This document shows positions 20,902 through 31,083 of a stretch of DNA of 55,457 bases, piece by piece; position 1 is the stretch's first letter, and every line of letters begins with the position of its first letter. Source of the stretch: Stereum hirsutum FP-91666 SS1 (taxonomy: Eukaryota > Basidiomycota > Agaricomycetes > Russulales > Stereaceae); assembly GCF_000264905.1 (NCBI RefSeq), contig NW_006763134.1:97780-153236 (forward strand). Reading direction: 5' to 3'. Made by a program: the position numbers and the translations under genes. The notes beneath the pieces are model-generated. The model was given only the letters and a program-made list of their open reading frames with translations. It searched no databases and was not told where the DNA came from.

Positions 20902-23107
20902 CTAGGACTCTATACGCCGATAAATCCAATCATAAGGGTCCTCAGACTGTAGAAGTTGCGATTTGCCATCGTCATCCCGCCATGTGCAAGCAGCCCGGTC
21001 CCATACCTCTGGTTCCCCATAATGCTCCAAGATAGACGCAGCAGTCATTCCAGCGCTCCTCAGAGGCTTCTTCAAGACCGTCAGCAGCCCGTTGTAGTCG
21101 TTGCTCTCATGATTCTCCGGCTCCGTGCTGACGCTCGCCCTCGCAAAGTCAAGCAGTACGGTATGCGGAGTTGGCGAGGAGAGCGCCAGAACCTGGCCGT
21201 CGTGCCAATCATGTTGAGATACATCGGCATACTGCAGGACCCGCAAGGAATGCCGAGCTGCCTGAACCTGGTAAGACAGAGCGTCAACTGACGAACGGGG
21301 AGAATATTTGCGAACTAACGAAAGGGACATACCAGTGCACACCTATCAGTATCCTTCATCGTAGGGATGGCCTTTGAGACAGTGACTCCCGGGATATATT
21401 CTAATAGAACGCCGTATACCCAGTGTCCATCGGGCAGCACGAACTACGACAAGGGAACAGTGTAAATTAGCCTAGCCGGTTACCTGAGCGTAACTGACAC
21501 CTACTCTGTGTGCTCCGTAATACCATGGAACGGTTGCACCCTGGGCGAAAGCAAGCTGTTGGTATATCGCGTGTTCGTGGCGGACCAGGTCTTCACTCGT
21601 GCGCCAGGAGATCCACGTTGTCTGATCAGGTCCAACATCGTGCTCGTCGGGATCGTCGGGGGCATGTGTTGGCAATAGACGGTCATCGAAGAGCTTGAGG
21701 CAGAGGGGAGGTATGTTGGGGGGAACGGGTTGGTCATCAACGGCTGTGATCTCGCATCGGTATACGGGATTACGTTCCCCGCCGAGCCGCTCGAGGAGGG
21801 TGATGCGAAATTGGGTAGATTCCGAAAGACGAGACTGTGTATCTTCGTCGAGAGGCGGAGGGCGCCCGATAACTCGCAGGTGCTCCATGGTAGAGGTAGG
21901 AATGGATTCTAGGTCAACAGGCCAGTAAGGGCGAAGAGTGGCGTTGTATCGGGAGAACCCTCCGGTTGAAGCGGTTACGCTATCCCCAGGTCGCAGTATA
22001 TTTATCTTGTCGATATTGTCCGTGATGTAAGTTTTCCAGCGTAAGAACTGGAGAGCCCGAGGGGGAGAACTCTTCAGCGTATACAGATCAAAGTCCGACT
22101 GGCGATCATGCGTCGCGAAAACCGCAGTGTCCGTCAGCAATGGTTTGCTTGGATCTGGCAAGCAGCCTAGGACCTCAGGCGGATCGAAGATCTTTGTAGA
22201 CCAAGGGTGTGCAAAATATGAGTCGTAATAGGTTCCTGCTGTGAGAGCTGCACTTATGTATGCAGTGATAACCACTTGAATGACGACAAGGTCCGGGTCG
22301 ACGGATAAGCGTTCGAAGATGACCGTGCGGGGGCCCGACTTGAGGTCCTGTTTGAACACGAAGAGAGATTTGAGATCGCTACATATGACCTTTGCTGCGG
22401 GGTCCGATTTCCATGCTTCGGTCAGGTATCTCGACAAAAGAGGTGAGCGAGTAACCTCGCCAATTGCGTCTCCAAAGCCATCTGCCTAATGAAGATTACA
22501 TGAAACCAATACAGAGGAGCAAAAACATCGCACGTACTACAAAGAGCACTATCGGGAAGCTAGCGGGGAATGGGAGAACATTCGTGATCGTGATGATCGA
22601 GACACCTGGATGTATACAATAAATCCCTGACCCACCAGCAACAAGAGTGAACGTACCATCTTCGGGATTACGGGATATCTGCTGTAGAGGCTCTTTAATA
22701 AAATAAGCGCGTAGTTGTGAGAGAAGATCCAGACAGGGCATAACAAGGGTATTTGTAAGGTATGCGTGTAGTCGCTCCGTCTGGTGTCCAGTGTACTCTG
22801 TGTGCGCAGTCGGCCAACCAACCTTGAAGTGATGGTGTTGTCTGAGCCTCAAAGAGAGCGCGGACAGAGACTGTTTCAATGTAGCTTCAGAGCCTGTCGG
22901 TGACCGGAAGGTGTAGGAAACATGTGATGCAGAGTTCTGATGTTGGGTGGAGTGTTGGCTAGACTGCGACGAGATGGGGGGCGGAGGCGGAGGAGTAAGA
23001 AGCGCTCGGTGAGGGGCACCAAGAATGAGTGCTCCTCGGGTACGGCAGGCCATAAGGGAGCACGTTACTGATCCAGGAGACAGACGGAGAGTCGGTATAG
23101 TCAGCAT
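20902..23107 (-). CDS. Kinase-fold protein of an expanded mushroom family, copy 1
   Basis: Minus-strand gene of four or more exons. Exon 1 (23107-about 22535): a proline-rich start, then LKQSLSALSLRLRQHHHFKV and ITITNVLPFPASFPIVLFV. The intron to about 22488 leads to ADGFGDAIGEVTRSPLLSRY, a large exon with ICSDLKSLFVF, DFDLYTLKSSPPRALQFLRW, CLKLFDDRLLP, RHEHAIYQQLAFAQG and VPWYYGAH (N-lobe-like). Then FVLPDGHWVYGVLLEYIPG (hinge-like), and a C-terminal exon with YADVSQHDWHDGQVL and TVLLDFARAS, which correspond to the H-x-D catalytic loop and DFG positions. Stop at 20902. It shares every exon landmark with the plus-strand gene at 27837. A catalytic role is plausible but unproven; substrate unknown. 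Confidence 0.75.
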
Positions 23108-23340
23108 CGTTGTCCCCTTGCTTCAGTCTTGAACTTCAAGGTCTTTCGCACCCTCAACGACTGCGGTCCCATAAGCAAATAGATGTAAACAGTGCAGAGT
23201 GGCGTTGGCCACCCACTAAGTTCCCACAGGTTCCCACTCCGACCTTTACTCTCTTATCGATATCCTCCATCTTCGCTCGCCACCTCAGTTTTGCCGCCGT
23301 CTCATTTTTGTCTCAAGTTCCTACAACGGTCCGGATCCGA

Positions 23341-23366
23341 GTGACTGAGTCAGTCAGTCAGTGAGT
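23341..23366. repeat. Short CAGT/GAGT simple repeat
   Basis: GTGACTGAGT followed by CAGTCAGTCAGTGAGTC; a four-base microsatellite of about five units just outside MITE 3. Confidence 0.6.
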
Positions 23367-23398
23367 CGTCCCGTATTGTTTTGGCTCAGCCTGTAGTA

Positions 23399-23814
23399 CT
23401 GTACTTTTTCGCGCACAAGTTCACACCACCGCCCCTCGGCCGTTGCCGAGATGACATAATCCGTTCGTGTCCCGGTTCGCAAGCAGACCGGGACAAGGGA
23501 CAATGTTCGTGAACATCGACACTTTTCCAGGAATATGACCTTTCACAACCGCTCAGCAGCCATTTATCCTCTGCATTTGGGTCAAATATTTCACCCAGTG
23601 GCAAAATCTAGCCCAAAGTGTGTCTTGGGGGCCTTTCTGAGGTCACTTTAGGAGCCTAGAATATATTTGCATTTTTGTCAAATTTGCACCAAATTTTGGT
23701 TTGTCCCATTTACAAGTTCAGTGCAAGTCAATGGGGTGGGACTGTCCCGCGGCACGAGTTCGTTCGCGGCCCCCATGGGACACGGGACACGAACTTGTGC
23801 GCGAAAAACTACAG
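23399..23814. mobile_element. TA-flanked MITE 3, 416 bp, related end sequence
   Basis: Inverted ends of 24 bp with one mismatch (23399-23422, 23791-23814; CTGTA[C/G]TTTTTCGCGCAC). TA flanks at 23397-23398 and 23815-23816. The first bases resemble MITEs 1 and 2 (CTGTAC plus T-run plus CG), but the inside differs and carries GTGTCCCG / CGGGACAC motifs instead of TGTGAC repeats. Non-coding. Confidence 0.85.
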
Positions 23815-24119
23815 TATGTACAGACTCAAGACCCCATTAGGATATCACTCCAACTGTCATTCTCAAAGTCTCTTCACTTTCGACCTTCCGGATCCTTCAA
23901 CACAAGTTGTGCAACTACAGGCTTGTTCAAAAATTCTGTTGGTCCGAGTCAGTCTCACCATTTCCCACGTCTGCAGGCGAGCCTCTGCAAACAGCTGCAA
24001 ACCGTCGCGGAACCTGAAATGGTCGATTTTCAATCGTGACCTGCTACTAGTAAGTATTTGAGATACTTACTGATCCATTGAACTCCTCTTGAAATTTCGA
24101 CGATGAGCGTTTCATTATA

Positions 24120-24485
24120 CTATTAGTGTCCCCTCGTTCGGACAAACAGTCGTTCGGTCAGTGCGAAAAACACACCCAATTCCCTATTCTTTCTCCCCGT
24201 TCAAGCTCTTATAAATCATGTTAAATCAACACTAGACCATCTGCGAAGTGATTTGAGTACAATAATGGCAGTGGGAGATCGAAGGGGGGCGATTTCGGAC
24301 ACTTTGGCGGGATCGGCTGTCCGATCGACGACCTTTCTCTCAGGCAATCCACAACAAAATTGCATGAGCATGTAGCTACACTGGTAGTGGGCATTGCGTG
24401 TGCAAAGTTTCATGGCAGGAGACCTTATACTGCATGGACTAGATTTTTTGCAGTCCAGATTGTCCGAACGAAGGGCCAGTGATAG
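24120..24485. mobile_element. TA-flanked MITE 4, 366 bp, TCGTTCGGACAA ends
   Basis: Ends are 26-bp inverted repeats with four mismatches, sharing TCGTTCGGACAA (about 24134-24145 and its complement near 24460-24471). TA lies at 24118-24119 and 24486-24487. No coding potential. A different Tc1/mariner-like family from MITEs 1-3, and older judging by the diverged ends. Confidence 0.68.
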
Positions 24486-26282
24486 TAGCTTGAGGGCCTA
24501 GTAGTCATCCACGGGAAAGTTGCCGCTCCCTGGTGAGTCTAGCCCTATACCTCAGATTGAGCTCTCGCCCTTCAACCCCAGCGATTGTGCACGGAGTAAC
24601 GTCATGGTGTAATTTCTCCCATGATGCGCGTGCTTCATAAAGAATCGCACTAACTACATGAGGAGAAATGGCTCGAGAAGTATTATCGATTCATGGATTG
24701 GAATACTTATCAGGATAGAGGCGGTCTGCGTATCTCGTAACAGGTGAAGCAGACACAACTAATTTGTCCTAGTGAACAATCACATTTCTGCTTCGATTCA
24801 ACACTTCAAGTGAAACGCTGCCGAGGAGATAAAATAGGAGCTCGTATGCATCTAAAACTCAAACCCACTGGTGATGTAACGTCTCCTTCGAGAAGAAAGA
24901 CAATTCCAATTGTCTTTCCTCTCTCGGCCGCAATATATGACCACTGTCGAGGGACCATTGTCAGGCCTGATGCAGTATCACACTGTTCCGCTTCGAATAG
25001 CCCACGACTTGTTCAGTGGCCTAGCCATGCAGCTGCTGTCAACGGTCATATGCCAGAGTACACAGTTACAGGATTACTCCTGACATGATATTTGAGTCTG
25101 CTTCACGGAGAACAACGAATCAGAAGAGAAGGGGCGGCCTTCAAGGTACAAGATGATACATCCTTGTCCGAAAACAAGGATCCAGGGCCGCTGTAGGCTT
25201 AAGTTTCAACTCTACAACTGCATGCCTCACCTCCTGACTCGTGAGACGTGCTGTAGCATTGCTACGCAGCAATCCCACCTCATGGGACATTTGACTATAA
25301 CGAACAATTGGCGGTCTGCACCCTCTAGGAGCCTCATTCGTCGTTCAATTGCATCGAATCCCCTGCAGCTCACCCTGATTCCTCCCCAAAGGCCATTTGT
25401 TATGAGATTTCATCTGCTCAGAGCCAGACCCTTTCCAGTCGGAACTCTTGTTCGAATATAAGCCAAGGACAGCAGTAACCTTACCTGGACTCTGACCCGG
25501 ATCATGGATCCGGATTCCGCGAGAGCCTGCCATCGAAAGGGGACCCGAGAACGAAAATTGGGATGGCTCATAAAACACGAGGTCATCTCGGCCACATCAT
25601 GGGGTAAGTTTCATCATCTGAATGTGCGTACACCGCATATCAACATGCGGCCTTCTTTGACTTGTCCACTAGCGGAGCTTCAAGTTTGCAGGGTGATTAA
25701 ATACGAGTCACCGAGGATGTATGCCCAACAGTATCGCTATATACTGGCATATAAACTGAATCTTGCGGGTCACATCTTGCATCAAAACTCCGCCATAGGC
25801 ACGCAGAGACCTCAGTGTTGTTCCTCGGTCTCATGGTAGTCAACAGACCTAGTACACACAACGAGCTTTCTGGCATATTTGGTTCACACGATGATCGTAT
25901 CGCTACAGGGACAGCCTAGTTCATTTTGATAGAAGGAATATCTTCTCATGCTCGTATGATCTTCCATTCCTCAGCCGCAACCGTTCATATCCCTGATACC
26001 CGGTGCAAAAAGTATGTGAGGCATGCTTTCTCCCTAGGCGTGGTCCGTGATGTCCATATCTTTACTGACACGCCCCTGGGACTGTCCACTACGTATCGTT
26101 TGTTTTTGTTCATAGTTACCCCGGATGTAACGTACACAAGACATATGTGTGAGAGAGTTTTACCAAACTCAATCCTTTGGCCACCGGGCTGTCTAGCTCT
26201 CGTTGTAGAACTGAACAACGCCACTCTATTCCAAGCAGGTGCCTCTGCAAATTTGGACCCTAATATTCCAAAGTGAAATGCA
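24486..26282. other. 1.8 kb without recognised gene
   Basis: Frames are short and no spliced model stands out. A perfect 11-bp inverted repeat with a 2-base loop lies at 24895-24918 (GAAAGACAATT / AATTGTCTTTC). The last part should contain upstream control sequence for the gene at 26369. Confidence 0.5.
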
Positions 26283-26291
26283 TATATAAAG
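26283..26291 (+). promoter_or_regulatory. TATA box
   Basis: TATATAAAG lies 78 bases before ATG 26369 in otherwise mixed sequence, followed by a C/A-rich leader (CAACACCCAAAAAACACCAC) typical of strongly transcribed fungal genes. Confidence 0.65.
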
Positions 26292-26368
26292 GGTGCCCGA
26301 GTCGCTAACTGTCTCGGACATCACTCAACACCCAAAAAACACCACATTCCACCCCTAGCAAATCCTCT

Positions 26369-26866
26369 ATGCCTGTTCGTCTCAGCTTTGGCACCTTCCG
26401 CTCCCTCTTCAACAGTCAGCGGGCCGCGAGGCTCGCGTTCGTGACTGAATCCCAGAGAATCGCGCTTACAGCTCTCTGGGCTCAGAAAGAGAAAGTTACA
26501 GACAAACTTCCGACCGCGAGTGGCATGCTCCTACAGTACGCTATATGTGTGTCTTCCCCTCGCCGCAGACGTTGATCATGTCTTTTTCTTCAGCGATGCC
26601 ATCCATAAATCCGATTCGGATTCCCGACCGCACTGTACCATAGATATCTTCGACGTGAACAACGTGCCCATCGGGACAGCCCATGTCTTTGAAGATACCA
26701 ATGAGGATATTGAAGTCTTCACTGAACCGAGGACTGGCGCTGTGAAAGTGAGTAGTGCTACTCTCGTGGTCTTTTTTCCAGACGAGTGGACAAGTACCCT
26801 CTGAACACTTTATTTATGCATCTGTCTCTTTAGGATTGGAACAAAGCTCAGCAGATAGGAAATTGA
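26369..26866 (+). CDS. Small orphan protein, about 118 residues
   Basis: No family recognised. Spliced model: exon 1 from ATG 26369 (MPVRLSFGTFRSLFNSQRAA) to CTCCTACA at 26536; intron of about 57 nt (GTACGC...TTCTTCAG); exon 2 DAIHKSDSDSRPHCTIDIFD, VPIGTAHVFEDTNEDIEVF, GAVK; second intron GTGAGT...TTTAG with a CTGAAC branch-like motif; final exon DWNKAQQIGN and TGA at 26864-26866. Introns of ordinary size, the TATA box and C/A-rich leader support a real gene. The N-terminal third is Arg-rich and could be an amphipathic or targeting segment, which is only a guess. Confidence 0.6.
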
Positions 26867-27836
26867 ATGGAGTAGAGATGGTTGTGAGATGGGGCCATAT
26901 CTCCGAGGAATATTCATGGTCACAAACAATCACTGCAGGGTTGTGGAGTCGTTTGTGCTAGGTCTTTGCCAGAGTCTGGTCTTTATTACGTCTACCGCTC
27001 GTTGAGGGTATTCTCACTTCATACCGTTTGCTTGTGACAGTGAGCGATATCAGAAATTATGCCTAGTTTTTCAACTCTTCTTCTCGAAGTTGTTTTCTTT
27101 TTGTTTCAATTTCTATCTGTACTATTAGTTACGAACAAAGGTACTCTAGAGGTACTCGTCTGCGAAATTACGATGGTGTCAAGATGGTGTTTTATTTTCA
27201 ATGGCCAAATTTGTTTACAAATATGTGTTTTGGCTGTATTAACAGTAAGCAAGCAGTAGTTATGAAAGAGAACTTATACACGAGTCCATCTCGAGTGGGA
27301 CTGTTTTCAGGACGAGCACAGAGCGCTGAGCGAGTCTTGACTGAGCCCTGAGATCTAGTGAGCCATGCTACCGGATTCCACAAGATCCAAACATGAACCA
27401 AGCTAACGGTAAAGATGTCGCATGCGGATGCGGAAGTGCGGTCCGTGCTCCAGGCTATCAGGTTGCGCGGTTTTTATTGTCTCCCATCGTGACGTTGGCA
27501 TTATCCAGCTGGAGAACAAGGCGAGTACTGCACAGAGACATATAGCCGAAGTATATTCTGACCATGCGTTGATTGGTATGGGATATATAGACCTTCATGA
27601 GTCTGAGGCTGCGACTCCACAACGGCCTGCCGATGCAAGCTTGGCTTCCGACTCTCCTCTACGCTCAGAAATTAGTCGGAACTCATCTACAAGACCATAT
27701 TGTTCGTGCTCTATCACAACGGTGAGTAATAACATCATGCCCACGTCGTCGTTTCTCTGAAATTGTACAAGAGTACACATGGGTACTCTATCGCGAGGAT
27801 CGCCACCATCACGCCGACCACACGAGATCCTCCTCA
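26867..27836. other. No recognised gene
   Basis: Contains a short hydrophobic frame (27059-27259) and a plus frame at 27422-27760 with no family features. Upstream exons of the next gene may lie here. Confidence 0.4.
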
Positions 27837-29990
27837 TGCCTCTACCACCGAGACCCACTCCTTTCGATGATCGTGCGTTTAACTCGGCGTGCTCCAATAC
27901 TTCTGCAGTAGCTCGAAAAGCATCGTCCCAAGAGTCCACTTTGGCTCAAACTGTCGATAAACTCGTTCATGATCTACGCTACCAATATTTGGTAAAAGTG
28001 CCGGTCTCCCCCACCGTTGGACCCACGCGAGCCTTTCCGCAAGTCCTTCTGCTTATGTTTTCTTACAGATATAAATATCTGACAACACACTGAATACCAG
28101 GTCCAGCTCTGATATCAATGCATATCACAAAGACGTTGTCGTCGCACCCATATTGTCACTATTGTCACATCTAGGAGCCAGCGCCGCCAAGATTCGTTTG
28201 AGCTGCGTGCTTCACGCCCTGACCCAAGGTATGTCTGCCCGTATATAAATGATTCTGAGGTTTATAAAGCACTTGCATCGGCTGCCGCAGGTATCTCCGT
28301 CGTTTCCGTCGAAAGCGATTTGCAAGTGTCCGCCGACAGACAGGGTACTCCTGTGGTTATCCTGCTGGTATGGTTCCTTGACCTTCGATTGTGCCACTTG
28401 CCTTATAATGTATTTTTGCAGCCGCAGGACACTTTAAGAAAATCGGCAATATCTATACATCTACAGCTGCCAGTAGCTGTAGCAGAATGTGTGCGTGGCC
28501 ATTGGAGGCAACATCCTGCGAGACCTATTATCTGCAGTGACTTTTCCACACTCTTTATTCTACACCCTCCGGCTCTATCCAAGAAACGTGATGCCGTTTT
28601 CGAGAGCATTTCCCTTGACTCCGGATGCGTTGCCCTTCGCATAGCAATCGCAGCATGCGTGCATGCGGCTCTTCCCGCCAATACAATGGCGAAGCCCTTC
28701 AGATTCAACAGACCACTTCCGCTTGGTTGCATCATAGACCCCGCTAAGCAGATGGACCCTGATAACAAAGTATTCCAGACGTGCCGCCACCACGCAGACT
28801 TCGATTATTTTACTCTGACTCGGGATCAAGGACGAGCTCTCCAGTTCTTCCGCTGGAAGGAGCATGCTCTTGCCACCGCCCCTAGACCCCTAACTCCTGG
28901 AGTGCGACTGTTCGCACGTACCGACGCATATTTCAGACGGGAACATCTACTGAAGTCGTACTATGATATGCACGAAATGCACCCAGAGACACAGGATCAT
29001 TTGAGACGCACCCAGAGGAGAGATATACTCCGGGAAACTGTGCGGCTCTCGACATCCTCTTCTTTTTCGATCGAGATTATGGACGACCTTACCCCGTCTG
29101 CACCACCTGCCGCCGAGCGCGAGTGCACGACATACCGGTGCCGCATGGTTTCCGTTGACGATGATTTTACACCGTCCTCCGCTAAGCTTTGCGTTAAACT
29201 GTTCAACGATAGGCAGGCGTATATGAAATCGCCTACGCCTGAGATGGTGAAGGAGGGGTTGCCGTTTCGGTGGTGGACACGATGGAGACGTAGCGAGGAC
29301 TCTGTCCGCTATGAGCATGCGTCGTACACTCGGCTCGCATGTTTACAGGGCTCTGTACTGCCGTGGTATTACGGAGCACATGAGGTAAGAGCTATTGTGT
29401 TGCCTTTCAATCGGATTCAGCTGATCTTTTCCGATTCAAGTTTACCCTTCCTGATGGGCGCGTGGTGTACGGTATCCTCCTGGAATTCGTCGAAGCCCCT
29501 TCGTTAGCACGTCTACGTGCCGAAGCCCTTTGCGATGACGAACAAATACAGCTTGTCAGTGTTGCCGTGTGAATTCATGGGAAAGCCTATACTGATAGAG
29601 TTGTGTCAGATCAAGAGCATTCGCCATATAATCTCCGCACTGCAATGTGCGGATGTCTCTCAGCACGACTGGCACAGTGAGCAGCTGCTCTGCCCTCACC
29701 ACCCGGAATTCGGATACCATGCCGTCCTCATCGACCTCACAAGTACCAGTACAACTATTGATCCAGAGGTCTATCATGGCGACGATGACGTTGACGCATG
29801 TTATGCGATGTTGTGCGACAAAGACCCGGAGTTTTGGACAGGCCTCCGCGAAGAGCTTGTGAACAAACACTTTCGCTGGAGGGAAGTATGGGATCCTCGA
29901 CCTATAACTCTTCTTGACGGTTCATTGTTCAAGCCGCCCAACCCTTATCGCACATTGTTCGGAGGAGCGGGTTCGAAGGTGTCGAGGTGA
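27837..29990 (+). CDS. Kinase-fold protein of an expanded mushroom family, copy 2
   Basis: Paralogue of the minus-strand gene at 20902-23107, in opposite orientation. Proposed start ATG 27837 (MPLPPRPTPFDDRAFN), with LAQTVDKLVHDLRYQYL matching the other copy's leader; the junctions between about 27990 and 28260 are unclear. Then ISVVSVESDLQVSADRQGTP, an intron, ICSDFSTLFIL, DFDYFTLTRDQGRALQFFRW, CVKLFNDRQAYM, RYEHASYTRLACLQGS, VLPWYYGAHE, intron, FTLPDGRVVYGILLEFVEAP, intron, and ISALQCADVSQHDWHSEQLL with YHAVLIDLTSTST at the DFG-like position. Stop at 29988-29990. In this copy the residue after the presumed metal-binding Asp is Leu (IDL), so activity is doubtful. Confidence 0.72.
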
Positions 29991-30639
29991 GATGCGTAAG
30001 AGGGTGTGTGGTAAGCATTGCATTTTATTGTCATCTCTCCTTGCGGGATGGAATTTTTGTGGAGATGTTTCTCAAGTGCGGTAGCTAATGGCGTTGTTTT
30101 CCCTTTCAGAACTCATAATGTCGACTGGTGACGGGATGCTGGCGATCATAGCCATACGGTCGCATTATCGGGATGTGTTCTTGCTTGGTCTTTGTCAGTA
30201 GATATGCCATCGACCTTATGTTCTATCTCCCTCTGTCTGGAATTCTGATTGACTATAACGCTATCAATAAACTCTGTAGAGCAATAACTTGGATGACGTG
30301 TTTCCAGTGGTTGAGCACCACAGTCAGCCACTGGGATACTGACCTAGGGCGACTTCGGATACTGTGACTATTTGACCTATTTCGCCTTATGGATCCCCAA
30401 GGCAAAATTAAAATTTACGCTTGGAAGTCAACTTTAAACATTAGCCAGTTTCCTTGAGGATCTGGAATACGACGTTGTTAGAGTGAGAAGAAAAGTTGCC
30501 ACAGGTCCCGTCACTGCCGATGCCGGCAGGAAGCCGCGGCGGAGATTCAATCAGGTTTTCAAATTAGTCAAGCGTGGCAATCGCGCTCGCCCTGAGCGCG
30601 ACCGTGACAATCATCCAGCTTTCGAAGACGAGGAATCTC

Positions 30640-30803
30640 TTCGGCAGATTTTTATCAAAAGTGTCGAGTTGGCATCAACATTGAATACAAACTTTTGCTG
30701 GAGCCTGAAGAGATATGGAATTCGTGGCAACAGATCATCGTTCAAGCCCCCCAACCTTCATCGTACATTACTTAGAGGAGCAGGTTTGAAAGTGTCTCCG
30801 TAA
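30640..30803 (+). pseudogene. Truncated duplicate of the kinase-like 3' end
   Basis: The last 20 codons (SSFKPPNLHRTLLRGAGLKV) match the end of the gene at 29990 (SLFKPPNPYRTLFGGAGSKV) at protein and DNA level, and the similarity carries past the stop (GCGTAAGARGGTGTGTG). Upstream, the frame back to about 30483 does not resemble the kinase-like protein convincingly. It is a leftover from a tandem duplication. The remaining sequence of 29991-31083 shows no other gene. Confidence 0.65.
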
Positions 30804-31083
30804 GACGCGTAAGAAGGTGTGTGCTGAGGCATCGCCATATATCCTGACGGGTATTGACATTCCTCTTGATAGGATGAGATGTAAGCAGCGGTTCGTAGTG
30901 CCACCTCAGCGTGCGTTCCTGTATCTCCGTGGATGGGTGTGAGAATGCTGGTGAACAATCTGTGGCTCTTCTCTTCTCTTGATCATATGACATCCATCCA
31001 TAAAGCGCGTCCACCTGCTGTCTCTTCTCTTGCCTCTATCCTCTAGTCCTCCGAGTTCTAGGTGTCTCAGAAATATCGGAAAC

